NCBI RefSeq assembly: GCF_013032855.1
Contig: NZ_WQDA01000002.1
Coordinates: 186,001 to 250,000 of the forward strand
From: Ruegeria arenilitoris
Lineage (GTDB): Bacteria; Pseudomonadota; Alphaproteobacteria; Rhodobacterales; Rhodobacteraceae
Length of the DNA stretch: 64,000 bases
Reading direction: 5' to 3'
The translations under genes and the position numbers were made by a program. Every line of letters begins with the position of its first letter. Position 1 is the stretch's first letter. The notes beneath the pieces were generated by a model. It worked only from the letters and a program-made list of their open reading frames with translations, did not search any database and was not told the origin of the DNA. Below, piece by piece: positions 53,628-61,513 of the stretch.

Positions 53628-54566
53628 TTAGTCGCCTGCCTGCAGCGCTTTTTGAACGTCTTCCGGCGTACCAACGGCGGAGCAGGCCACGGCTCGGTCG
53701 ATCTTGCGGATCATGCCCGACAGAGCCTTGCCCGCACCGATCTCCCACGCTTCGGTCACACCCTGCGCCACCATGTACTGAACGGATTCGCGCCACCGGA
53801 CCGAACCGGTGACCTGTTCGACCAGCAATTGCCGGATCAGGTCGGGATCGGTCACCGCCTCGGCGCGGACATTGGCAACCAGTGGAACCGCCGGCGCCTT
53901 GATTTCGACACCCGCCAGAGCTTCGGCCATCACGTCGGCGGCAGGCTGCATCAGGGCACAATGGAACGGAGCGCTGACCGGCAGCATCACGGCGCGCTTC
54001 GCGCCCTTTTCCTTGGCGATTTCAGCGGCGCGTTCAACGGCGGCTTTGGAACCCGAAACCACGACCTGCGTAGGGTCATTGTCATTGGCAGCCTGGCACA
54101 CCTCGCCCTGTGCGGCCTCTTCGGCCACGGCGCGAACGGCGTCGAGGTCCAGTCCCAGGATCGCGGCCATCGCGCCCTCGCCCACCGGAACGGCGCTCTG
54201 CATGGCTTGACCGCGGGTGCGCAGCAGGCGAGCAGTGTCCGCGACACTCAGCGCGCCGGCTGCGGCAAGGGCCGAGTATTCGCCCAGCGAATGACCGGCC
54301 ACGAAGGCGGCCCTTGTCACATCGACCCCTTCGGCCTCAAGCGCGCGCATCGCCGCCATCGATGTGGCCATCAACGCCGGCTGCGCGTTCTGCGTCAGAG
54401 TCAGGGTCTCGATGTCGCCATCCCAGATCAGGCTGCTGAGGCTTTCGCCCAGCGCTTCGTCCACCTCGTCAAACACGGCCTTGGCGGCCGGATAAGCGTC
54501 GGCCAGCGCCTTGCCCATGCCGATGGTCTGGGCGCCCTGCCCCGGAAAAACGAACGCAAGTGTCAT
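53628..54566 (-). CDS. fabD: malonyl-CoA:acyl carrier protein transacylase
   Basis: FabD loads malonyl groups from CoA onto ACP. The ATG at 54566 (MTLAFVFPGQGAQTIGMGKAL) gives 312 residues; the upstream frame to 54758 is not FabD-like. The nucleophile is in VAGHSLGEYSALAAAGAL, and the His in SAPFHCALMQPAADVM. It is the first gene of fabD-fabG-acpP, divergent from the cytochrome b561 gene. Confidence 0.97.
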   Translation of the reverse strand: MTLAFVFPGQGAQTIGMGKALADAYPAAKAVFDEVDEALGESLSSLIWDGDIETLTLTQNAQPALMATSMAAMRALEAEGVDVTRAAFVAGHSLGEYSALAAAGALSVADTARLLRTRGQAMQSAVPVGEGAMAAILGLDLDAVRAVAEEAAQGEVCQAANDNDPTQVVVSGSKAAVERAAEIAKEKGAKRAVMLPVSAPFHCALMQPAADVMAEALAGVEIKAPAVPLVANVRAEAVTDPDLIRQLLVEQVTGSVRWRESVQYMVAQGVTEAWEIGAGKALSGMIRKIDRAVACSAVGTPEDVQKALQAGD

Positions 54567-54738
54567 TGCAACCTCTTGGATGACGTTAGGTTGCGCCGGG
54601 GTGTAAACCGAGTGAGGGTCCGGCACAAGCACTGCCTGCACTCTGCGTGACGGCACCGGGTCTGTGCGCCACACGCTATTGTCTATGTGCGTCACACGGT
54701 TACCTTGGCCACAGCAGAAAACCCGGAGCGCAAGATCA

Positions 54739-55968
54739 ATGTCCCTAACCAACACCAATGTCAGCTATGGCAGCGTGACCAAGACATTCCACTGGCTGAC
54801 CGCATTGTTGATCTTCACCGCCTTGCCCTTGGGGTGGTTCGCCAACAACCTGGCCCATGCAATCTATGACCCGACCATCCCCACCACCGAGGCCGATCTT
54901 GCCCAAGCCGCCCGGCTGTTTTCCCTGCACAAAACCGTAGGGATCACTGTCTTCTTCGTTGCGCTGACACGCATTCTCTGGGCGGTCACCCAAACCAAGC
55001 CCGGACTGTTGAACGCCGACAACAAGCCCGAGGCCTTTGCGGCCGAGACGGTCCATTGGCTGCTGTACGGGTCCTTGGTTTCGGTTCCGCTGTCTGGTTG
55101 GATCGACCACGCTGCTACCGAAGGCTTCGCGCCCATCCTTTGGCCATTTGGGCAGAACCTGCCACTGGTGCCGAAGTCCGAGCATCTGGCCGAGGTGATG
55201 GCAACGCTGCACTGGCTTTTCATGCTGGTTCTCGTCGCAGCTTTGACCCTGCACATCGCCGGAGCACTGAAACACCACGTCATCGACAAGGACAGTACTT
55301 TGCGGCGAATGTTGCCCGGGGCGTCCGCTGCGCCGGTTCCGCCGGAACAGAAGCACTCGATGGTTCCCGCCGCGGCTGCTGGGCTTGTCTGGGTTGGCGT
55401 TCTGTCAGCCGGCCTGCTGACCGGCAGTTTTTCAGACAAGCCAGATGCCGAGGTTGAAACGGCCGAGTTGGCGGCGGTTCAATCGGATTGGCAGGTGGAA
55501 GAAGGCGCGCTTGCCATCACGATCACACAACTGGGCAACCCTGTAACCGGTCAGTTTTCAGACTGGACCGCCGCAATCACGTTTGACGACCCTGTCGAAC
55601 CCGGTCCGGCCGGGTCGGCAGAGGTCACGGTCTCCATCGGCTCTTTGAGCCTGGGTACCGTGACCGATCAGGCCATGGGGGCTGATTTCTTCGACAAGGC
55701 GCAATTCCCGACGGCGCAGTTCGAAGCCGAGATCTACAAAACCGAAACGGGGTATGAAGCAAGGGGTCCGCTGACCATCCGCGATCAAACACTGGACGTT
55801 GTATTGCCCTTCTCTCTGGACATCCAAGGCGAGACTGCCAAAATGTCTGGCACGATGGATCTCAACCGCCTCGACTTCGGGGTTGGCCAATCGATGCCGA
55901 AAGAGGATTCGCTGGCCTTCGCCGTCACCGTGTCGGTCGAGTTGACGGCAACACGCAACGCTCAGTAA
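54739..55968 (+). CDS. cytochrome b561 fused to a YceI-like domain
   Basis: The ATG at 54739 gives 409 residues. Residues 1-190 are a di-heme cytochrome b561 with four membrane spans and His pairs in VTKTFHWLTALLIF, FSLHKTVGIT, ETVHWLLYGSL, and ATLHWLFMLVLVAALTLHIAGALKHHVID. After a fifth membrane segment (AAAAGLVWVGVLSAGLL), residues ~240-409 form a YceI-like lipocalin fold (FPTAQFEAEIYKTETGYEARGPLTIRDQTLDVVLPF). YceI proteins bind long isoprenoids. Quinone-linked electron transfer is inferred. A free YceI gene faces it. Confidence 0.85.
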   Translation: MSLTNTNVSYGSVTKTFHWLTALLIFTALPLGWFANNLAHAIYDPTIPTTEADLAQAARLFSLHKTVGITVFFVALTRILWAVTQTKPGLLNADNKPEAFAAETVHWLLYGSLVSVPLSGWIDHAATEGFAPILWPFGQNLPLVPKSEHLAEVMATLHWLFMLVLVAALTLHIAGALKHHVIDKDSTLRRMLPGASAAPVPPEQKHSMVPAAAAGLVWVGVLSAGLLTGSFSDKPDAEVETAELAAVQSDWQVEEGALAITITQLGNPVTGQFSDWTAAITFDDPVEPGPAGSAEVTVSIGSLSLGTVTDQAMGADFFDKAQFPTAQFEAEIYKTETGYEARGPLTIRDQTLDVVLPFSLDIQGETAKMSGTMDLNRLDFGVGQSMPKEDSLAFAVTVSVELTATRNAQ

Positions 55969-55980
55969 TCCGACAACACG

Positions 55981-56014
55981 AAAAAACCGCCGGGGCATTG
56001 GCCGCCGGCGGTTT
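55981..56014. terminator. bidirectional terminator between the two YceI-type genes
   Basis: A 10-bp stem AAACCGCCGG/CCGGCGGTTT with further GGC/GCC pairing in the loop has six As on the left, so it is a good minus-strand terminator for yceI. It also ends the fusion gene on the plus strand, where the run is short. Confidence 0.8.
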
Positions 56015-56034
56015 CCCTAGTTCTTAAGCCCGGC

Positions 56035-56607
56035 TCAGTCGGCCTTCTGCGCCTCGATCGAAATCGCGATGGCAACTTCGTCTCCGACGAAAGGCGCGAA
56101 CTTGCCCAGTTCGAAATCGCTGCGCACCAGGGTGGTGGTGGCATCGAACCCGGCCCAAGGCTTGCCCGCCATCGGATGCTCGCCGACCTGGTTTAGCTTG
56201 GCGTCCAGCACCACTGGCTTGGTCACACCATTCAAGGTCAGATCCCCGGTGATCTTTGCGGTGTTCTCACCCGTCACCTCGATCGAGGTCGAGGTAAATG
56301 TCACCATTTCCTCGGCAGTCGCCGCGAAGAAATCTTCGGACATGAAATGATCTTCACGGGGTTTCCAGCCGGTGATCATCTCGACCACGGGCATCGAAAC
56401 CGTCACGCTCGACGCTGCTGGATCTTCCTGATCAAACATGATTTCGCCCTCGAAACCCGAGAACATGCCGGTGGTGGTCGAAAAGCCAAGATGGTTGTAG
56501 CTGAAAACAACCTGGCTGTGGCTCGGGTCCAGAACGTATTTTTCCGGGGCCGCGATGGCCGAGGTCGCCGCCGTGGCAATTGCTGCTGCAATAAGGGTGG
56601 ATTTCAT
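56035..56607 (-). CDS. periplasmic YceI family protein
   Basis: The 190-residue protein has a signal peptide (MKSTLIAAAIATAATSAIAAP) and the YceI barrel: YVLDPSHSQVVFSYNHLGFSTTTGMFSGFEGEIMFD, then FMSEDFFAATAEEMVTFTSTSIEV and GDLTLNGVTKPVVLDAKL. Such proteins bind polyprenyl lipids in the periplasm. It converges with the cytochrome b561-YceI fusion gene, sharing one terminator, so the two probably handle the same ligand. Confidence 0.92.
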   Translation of the reverse strand: MKSTLIAAAIATAATSAIAAPEKYVLDPSHSQVVFSYNHLGFSTTTGMFSGFEGEIMFDQEDPAASSVTVSMPVVEMITGWKPREDHFMSEDFFAATAEEMVTFTSTSIEVTGENTAKITGDLTLNGVTKPVVLDAKLNQVGEHPMAGKPWAGFDATTTLVRSDFELGKFAPFVGDEVAIAISIEAQKAD

Positions 56608-56663
56608 GACAATCTCCGAAAGTTTTCAAAGCGCAAACCGGTTGGGTTGCTCCAAAACAAAGA

Positions 56664-56685
56664 TGTGCCGCCCATGGGCGGCACA
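56664..56685. promoter_or_regulatory. 22-base perfect palindrome upstream of yceI
   Basis: Ten-base arms TGTGCCGCCC and GGGCGGCACA flank a central AT, so all 22 bases are self-complementary. It is 57 bases before the yceI start. On the minus strand it is followed by TCTTTGTTTT, so it may instead end the upstream gene. A second hairpin, ATTCTGTTC/GAACAGAAT at 56706-56729, lies right after that upstream gene. Confidence 0.5.
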
Positions 56686-56734
56686 CAACCTTCATTCTCT
56701 CACAAATTCTGTTCCTCAATGAACAGAATAAAAT

Positions 56735-57253
56735 TCAGGCGAAAATTGTTACGCTTCCGCTGAGTTGCCCTTTCAGCGCTCGGCTGACATCCGCCGATTC
56801 CAGCGGCAGCTTCATCAGAAGGCTGCCATCGACTTCAAAGAGTTCAACCTGATCGTCCACGAACCGCGCTCCGCCCAACGTATCGTAGCTGCGGCGCAGT
56901 ACGGTCTGCGGACGCCCGTTTTCGTTCTTCTGCAGCACCCGAACCTCGCGGCGGATCGGGTCGAAATATGCGTCGGGGCGCGGATCCAGAACCTCGATGG
57001 TCAGCAGGCTCACCCCGAGGATCAGGAACATCAGCGACGCGACCAGCTTGATGGTCCAGACATCGGCCCCGATGACCGAACCCGGCATCAGCCACATCGA
57101 AAAGGCCGATACGATCAGAAATGCACCCAGCACACGGAACAGGACCAACCGGGCCTTCCAGTTCGGTGCAAAGGAAATAAGCACGGGCACGGATTTGTCG
57201 TATGCTGCGCCGGCTGCGGACTGTTGAAATGTGTTCGTGTTCATGACGGCCAT
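56735..57253 (-). CDS. conserved hypothetical membrane protein
   Basis: The ATG at 57253 (MAVMNTNTFQQSAAG) gives 172 residues; the longer frame to 57526 runs into the rpsF leader. Two hydrophobic segments lie near residues 33-55 and 62-85 (VLGAFLIVSAFSMWLMPGSVIG and VASLMFLILGVSLLTIEV). The C-terminal half is soluble, with DPIRREVRVLQKNENGRPQTVLRRSYDTLGGARFVDDQVELFEVDG, reminiscent of a PH-like bacterial domain. Function not recognised. Confidence 0.62.
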   Translation of the reverse strand: MAVMNTNTFQQSAAGAAYDKSVPVLISFAPNWKARLVLFRVLGAFLIVSAFSMWLMPGSVIGADVWTIKLVASLMFLILGVSLLTIEVLDPRPDAYFDPIRREVRVLQKNENGRPQTVLRRSYDTLGGARFVDDQVELFEVDGSLLMKLPLESADVSRALKGQLSGSVTIFA

Positions 57254-57524
57254 CGCTTTTGCCCTGTCCAAGTTTCTTGAGACCCCCCGGGTAACGCCGG
57301 GCTTGCAAACAACCTCAAGCCGAAAAGCGTCAGGATTTGGGCAGCCCAAAGGTAATTGGGCGGCGTGAGAAAGGCATTCATGGCAGGGCTTGCCCCCCAT
57401 CCAGAAACGTGTATACGGGGCCATCCTTCGCAATACGCATGAACCGCGCAGCCTCTCGTGGCAGGGTCGCGAAGGGTTGCTGGCCCCGCCTATGAAATGC
57501 GCCTTGATATAAACAGGAGTGAAC

Positions 57525-57878
57525 ATGCCACTGTATGAGCATGTAATGATCGCGCGTCAGGATCTGTCCAACGCGCAGGCCGAGGGCCTGATCGAACACT
57601 TTGGCACCGTATTGGCTGACAACGGCGGCAAGATCGTCGACAGCGAGTACTGGGGCGTCAAAACGATGGCCTACAAGATCAACAAAAACCGCAAGGGCCA
57701 CTATGCCTTCCTGAAGACCGACGCTCCGTCGGGCGCCGTTCAGGAAATGGAGCGCCTGATGCGCCTGCATGAAGACGTGATGCGCGTTCTGACCATCAAG
57801 GTCGACGAACATCCCGAGGGCCCCTCGGTCCAGATGCAGAAGCGCGATGAGCGCGATGGCCGCCGCGAGCGCCGTTGA
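57525..57878 (+). CDS. rpsF: 30S ribosomal protein S6
   Basis: The 117-residue protein starts [26 protein letters not shown], with AGGAG eight bases upstream. It binds S18 on the 30S platform. The tail [23 protein letters not shown] is basic, as usual in this group. First gene of rpsF-rpsR-rplI. The 271-base leader to the preceding gene should contain the promoter; in many bacteria an S6:S18-binding RNA site occurs there, which I could not identify here. Confidence 0.97.
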   Translation: MPLYEHVMIARQDLSNAQAEGLIEHFGTVLADNGGKIVDSEYWGVKTMAYKINKNRKGHYAFLKTDAPSGAVQEMERLMRLHEDVMRVLTIKVDEHPEGPSVQMQKRDERDGRRERR

Positions 57879-57906
57879 TCAACGCCTGAGGAAAGGACAC
57901 CAAACC

Positions 57907-58134
57907 ATGGCCGCAAAACCGTTTTTCCGCCGCCGCAAGGTCTGCCCGTTCTCGGGCGAGAACGCGCCGAAGATCGACTACAAAGACACCCGTCTGCTGC
58001 AGCGCTACATTTCCGAGCGCGGCAAGATCGTGCCTTCGCGCATCACCGCCGTTTCGGCAAAGAAGCAGCGTGAACTGGCCCGCGCCATCAAGCGCGCCCG
58101 CTTCCTCGCCCTGCTGCCCTACGCCGTGAAGTAA
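57907..58134 (+). CDS. rpsR: 30S ribosomal protein S18
   Basis: The 75-residue protein ([72 protein letters not shown]) is a standard S18 of the single-cysteine form. AGGAAAGG lies upstream. It pairs with S6. rplI follows after 12 bases. Confidence 0.97.
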   Translation: MAAKPFFRRRKVCPFSGENAPKIDYKDTRLLQRYISERGKIVPSRITAVSAKKQRELARAIKRARFLALLPYAVK

Positions 58135-58146
58135 GGAGAGACTGAT

Positions 58147-58767
58147 ATGCAAGTTATCCTTCTGGAACGCGTTGCGAAACTGGGTCAGATGGGCGATGTC
58201 GTCGACGTCAAGCCCGGCTACGCCCGCAACTTCCTGCTGCCGCAAGGCAAAGCGCTGAGCGCGTCCGAGGCCAACATCGCCTCGTTCGAAGCCCAGAAAG
58301 CGCAGCTGGAAGCCCGCAACCTGGAAACCAAGAAAGAAGCTGAAGCTCTGGCTGAAAAGCTGGACGGTCAGCAGTTCATCGTGATTCGCTCGGCATCGGA
58401 CGCCGGTGCGCTGTACGGCTCGGTCACCCCGCGTGACGCAGCCGATGCCGCGACCGCTGCTGGCTTCACTGTTGACAAGAAGCAGGTCGTTCTGGTCTCG
58501 CCGATCAAAGAGCTGGGTCTGCACACGGTTTCCGTCAAGCTGCACCCCGAAGTCGAAGTCGAAATAAAACTGAACGTTGCCCGCTCGGAAGAAGAAGCCG
58601 AACTTCAGGCATCGGGCAAGTCGATCCAGGAACTGGCCGCTGAAGAAGAGGCCGCCGCAGATTTTGAAATCGCGGAACTGTTCGACGACATCGGCTCGGC
58701 CGCTTCGGAAGACGAAGAACTAGTTGCCGCCGATGCTTCGACCGAGGAAGACGAACCCAAAGCCTGA
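58147..58767 (+). CDS. rplI: 50S ribosomal protein L9 with acidic C-terminal extension
   Basis: The first ~150 residues are normal L9: [37 protein letters not shown], the long helix and the C-terminal domain ending [23 protein letters not shown] further ~55 residues are strongly acidic and Ala-rich ([51 protein letters not shown]), giving 206 against about 149 in E. coli. Such tails occur in Rhodobacterales; their role is unknown. A terminator follows. Confidence 0.96.
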   Translation: MQVILLERVAKLGQMGDVVDVKPGYARNFLLPQGKALSASEANIASFEAQKAQLEARNLETKKEAEALAEKLDGQQFIVIRSASDAGALYGSVTPRDAADAATAAGFTVDKKQVVLVSPIKELGLHTVSVKLHPEVEVEIKLNVARSEEEAELQASGKSIQELAAEEEAAADFEIAELFDDIGSAASEDEELVAADASTEEDEPKA

Positions 58768-58790
58768 TCCGATCAGGTCGGTTTATCTTA

Positions 58791-58819
58791 AAGGCCGCGC
58801 TGCATTGCGCGGCCTTTTT
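58791..58819 (+). terminator. intrinsic terminator after rplI
   Basis: A perfect 10-bp stem AAGGCCGCGC/GCGCGGCCTT with a 6-base loop is followed by TTT and CTTTT. It ends the ribosomal protein operon. Confidence 0.92.
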
Positions 58820-58917
58820 CTTTTCTACTGGCAATTTTTGGCCGCCGCAGCGCGCCAGACTTGCGACCCGGGGCCACTTTCGTATCATCCAGCCGCGTAA
58901 CAACCCGGAGAAGTTGC

Positions 58918-59400
58918 ATGGCAAAGGTCCTGCGTCGAATATTGCTTTCAGTGCTTCTGGCTGCCCCGATTGCCGCCTGCAGCGACCCATCTGGCAAAGC
59001 GACGAAGGAACAGGCATTCGAGCCGCCGCTCCACCCCAACGAAACGCCCGAATTGCGCGAATCGATCAACAAATGGGCTGATCACTATGAACTGCCGCGG
59101 GAACTGGTCCATAAGCTGGCGATCCGCGAAAGCACGCATCGCCCCTGGGCGACGAACCGGCCATATTACGGCCTGCTGCAGATCCTTCCCGCCACCGCTC
59201 GTTCGATGGGCTACAAGGGCGACGCCAAGGGGCTTCTGGATGCGGACACCAATCTGGAATACGCGGGCAAGTATCTTCGCGGGGCCTGGATGCTGGCCGA
59301 CGGCGACCAGCAGCGCGCGATCTTCCTCTATGCAAAGGGGTACTACCCCGAAGCCAAGGCTCGCGGAATGCTGGTTGAAACCGGCTTGCGGTCCGAATAG
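58918..59400 (+). CDS. lytic transglycosylase (SLT domain) lipoprotein
   Basis: The ATG at 58918 after GGAGAAG gives 160 residues. The signal ends in the lipobox PIAAC, so it is a lipoprotein. The SLT domain has the catalytic Glu in LVHKLAIRESTHRPWATNRPYYGLLQILPATARSMGY, then LLDADTNLEYAGKYLRGAW and AIFLYAKGYY. The protein is short, essentially only the domain. It cuts murein glycan chains in the periplasm. Single gene. Confidence 0.9.
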   Translation: MAKVLRRILLSVLLAAPIAACSDPSGKATKEQAFEPPLHPNETPELRESINKWADHYELPRELVHKLAIRESTHRPWATNRPYYGLLQILPATARSMGYKGDAKGLLDADTNLEYAGKYLRGAWMLADGDQQRAIFLYAKGYYPEAKARGMLVETGLRSE

Positions 59401-59530
59401 CGTGAAAGGGGCAATCGACACCTGTTCATACAGCGCTCAATTTGACCGAGAATACCTCACAGGATGAAATAATCCGGAGGTTGTCTGTTGCCATTAGCAC
59501 TCAATAACTCCATGTGATATGTACAAATGG

Positions 59531-59559
59531 GTTGCGCAATCTGTTCAGATTGACGCAAC
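59531..59559. promoter_or_regulatory. dyad upstream of luxR, lux-box candidate
   Basis: The inner arms CAATCT/AGATTG around GTTC are extended by GTTGCG/CGCAAC with a single extra A on the right. It starts 96 bases before the likely luxR GTG. It has no T-tract on either side, so it is more like an operator than a terminator. It could be the binding site of the adjacent LuxR protein. Confidence 0.5.
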
Positions 59560-59626
59560 GTAGGCTGTGATACGGACAGATACGGCATTTTTCGGGGGAA
59601 ATGCCGATGGGACAAAGGTTGGACGA

Positions 59627-60328
59627 GTGAAACTTATTGACTTGGCCACAATTGATCATGATGAACGGTCGGCTTACGACATCATCAATTCTGTCTGCAA
59701 CGAACTTGGGTTCGACTATGCATCCTATGCGACGACCCATCCCGTGAATGGTGACGTCCAAGGTTACGCAAACTACCCGGATGAGTGGAAGATCCACTAC
59801 GCCACGCAAGGCTACCATCACCTTGATCCCACCCTGTATCAGTCGGCGCTCAGCATCGCGCCGGTGGACTGGGGCCGTTTCAATCACGACGACAAGTTCA
59901 ACGCGGTGTTCCGCGACGCTCATGATTTCGGGATCACCGACCGCGGCCTGACGGTTCCGGTTCGGGGACCTTATGGCGAAACTGGCTTGCTCAGCGTGAC
60001 CAAGGATTGCACGGACGAGGAATGGAAAAAGCTTAAGAAGCACGTGATGGGTGACCTGCAGATGGCCGCGGTTCACGCACATGACACCGTCATGCAATCG
60101 GGCCTTTTGGCCAAGGCTCTATACCTTCCGACCCTATCCTCGCGCGAAAAAGAAATCCTGCAATGGGTCGCCGAGGGCAAGTCCCAGCAGGATATCGGAG
60201 ATATTCTGTGCATTTCGCACCGGACGGTCGAGGTGCACATGCGTTCCGGACGAGAGAAACTGGGCGCACTTACGACCGCCCAGGCGATCGGCCGTGCCAT
60301 TGGTCTGGGGTTAATTTACCCCGGTTAA
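59627..60328 (+). CDS. LuxR-family quorum-sensing regulator
   Basis: The GTG at 59627 after AAGGTTGG gives 233 residues (VKLIDLATIDHDERSAYDII); a GTG at 59567 would give 253. The N-terminal acyl-homoserine-lactone domain keeps the family Trp, Tyr, Asp-Pro and Gly set: DEWKIHYATQGYHHLDPTLYQ, PVDWGRF, GLTVPVRGPYGETGLLSV. The C-terminal LuxR HTH is LSSREKEILQWVAEGKSQQDIGDILCISHRTVEVHMRSGREKLGALTTAQAIGRAI. It precedes luxI by 95 bases, which contain a GTTTCGAAAC palindrome at 60369-60378. Confidence 0.93.
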   Translation: MKLIDLATIDHDERSAYDIINSVCNELGFDYASYATTHPVNGDVQGYANYPDEWKIHYATQGYHHLDPTLYQSALSIAPVDWGRFNHDDKFNAVFRDAHDFGITDRGLTVPVRGPYGETGLLSVTKDCTDEEWKKLKKHVMGDLQMAAVHAHDTVMQSGLLAKALYLPTLSSREKEILQWVAEGKSQQDIGDILCISHRTVEVHMRSGREKLGALTTAQAIGRAIGLGLIYPG

Positions 60329-60423
60329 CAATTAAGGCAGAAAAATACGGGATATCCCCAATAGTCTTGTTTCGAAACTTGGTTAATCTGCTCCTTACGG
60401 TAACCAAACTGTAGGGGGATGGA

Positions 60424-61287
60424 ATGATCATCGTTATTGATGGCATCAACCAGCATAAGTTCAAAGACGTCTTGGATGAGATGTTCAAGCTGCGAGCACG
60501 CGTGTTCGGGGATCGCTTGGGCTGGGAAGTGAACATCCAGGACGGGCGCGAATTCGATCAGTTCGACTCGCTCAATCCTGCACACGTGGTCAGCATCAAC
60601 GACGAGGGGGACGTCGTTGGGTGCATGCGCCTCTTGCAGACGACCGGCCCGCACATGCTGGCCGATGTGTTCAGCTCGATCCTTGATGGCGAGCCGCCAA
60701 TCCGCAGCGCCCAAGTCTGGGAAGCTACGCGGTTCTGTGTCGACACGAAACGGCTCGGCCGGGGACGTGGCAAGAATTCCGTATCCTACGTGACCAGTGA
60801 AGTCATGATTGGGTCATTCGAATACGCCCAGGAAGCTGGCGTGCTCGACTCGGTCGCGGTCATTGATCCGGTTATGAACCGGGTGCTGCAACGGTCCGGA
60901 AATGCTCCGTACGACTATGTCGGAACGGCCAAGCCGATGGGCAAAGTGGTCGCAATGGCCGCCCTTATGGATTGTTCGGACGAGCGTATCCAATCGATCC
61001 GCGAGTATTCGAGCATCGACTACGACGTGTTCCTGACCGACGATCAGGCGCTCGAACTGTTCAATTCGGGTCAGCAAGCCAAGCTTGCACAGGCCGGTGC
61101 CGCCAATCTTGACCACCAGCCACTGACCGATCTTGAGAAATACTTCGTCGAGCAGATGCACGCTGCGACGACGAAAGAAGAAGTCCAGGCCGTACTCAAA
61201 TTGATCGAGAGCCTGTCGGACCGATTCACCCCAGAGCAGAAAACCGCTCTGTTGCAAACCCCCCGTGCTTTTGCTCATGAGGCCTGA
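60424..61287 (+). CDS. LuxI-family acyl-homoserine-lactone synthase with C-terminal extension
   Basis: The enzyme makes AHL signals from SAM and acyl-ACP or acyl-CoA. The conserved set is present: Arg24, Phe28, Trp34, Glu43, Asp45, Asp48, Arg69, Glu100, Arg103 (LRARVFGDRLGWEV, EFDQFDSLNPAHVV, CMRLLQTTGPHMLADVF, VWEATRFCVD). It has 287 residues against about 200-215 for most LuxI. The extra ~75 (DHQPLTDLEKYFVEQMHAATTKEEVQAVLKLIESLSDRFTPEQKTALLQTP) are helical and unrecognised. GTAGGGGGA precedes the start. Signal type cannot be told. Confidence 0.93.
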   Translation: MIIVIDGINQHKFKDVLDEMFKLRARVFGDRLGWEVNIQDGREFDQFDSLNPAHVVSINDEGDVVGCMRLLQTTGPHMLADVFSSILDGEPPIRSAQVWEATRFCVDTKRLGRGRGKNSVSYVTSEVMIGSFEYAQEAGVLDSVAVIDPVMNRVLQRSGNAPYDYVGTAKPMGKVVAMAALMDCSDERIQSIREYSSIDYDVFLTDDQALELFNSGQQAKLAQAGAANLDHQPLTDLEKYFVEQMHAATTKEEVQAVLKLIESLSDRFTPEQKTALLQTPRAFAHEA

Positions 61288-61320
61288 CCCCCTCACCTCA
61301 TAAGTCCAAAAGCCACCCAT

Positions 61321-61350
61321 GCGGAGCCGTCCCATTACAGGCGGCTCCGC
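61321..61350 (+). terminator. hairpin after luxI
   Basis: A 9-bp stem GCGGAGCCG/CGGCTCCGC with a 12-base loop is followed by TCTAATTTATT. The tract is broken, so it is a moderate terminator for luxR-luxI. Confidence 0.6.
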
Positions 61351-61413
61351 TCTAATTTATTCAACCGATCCGCCGCTGACGCCATACGTTCCGGTTCTCG
61401 GCAGCAACAAAGA

Positions 61414-61439
61414 AGGCCCTCCGAAGAGGGCCTGTTTTC
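61414..61439. terminator. hairpin between luxI and tig
   Basis: An 8-bp stem AGGCCCTC/GAGGGCCT with a CGAA tetraloop is followed by GTTTTC on the plus strand and CTTTGTT on the minus. It can end transcription from either luxI or tig. Confidence 0.75.
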
Positions 61440-61513
61440 ATTTCATTCTGTCCGGACAATCGCCGTTTGACCGGCCGGGTGCAGCGGCACCCGGACCGAC
61501 CAGTAAACGCGGC

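Noticed and set aside
57254..57524. Ribosomal-protein leader RNA upstream of rpsF
   Set aside because: The region is large enough for an S6:S18-binding element, but no convincing structure with the expected consensus could be recognised by eye.
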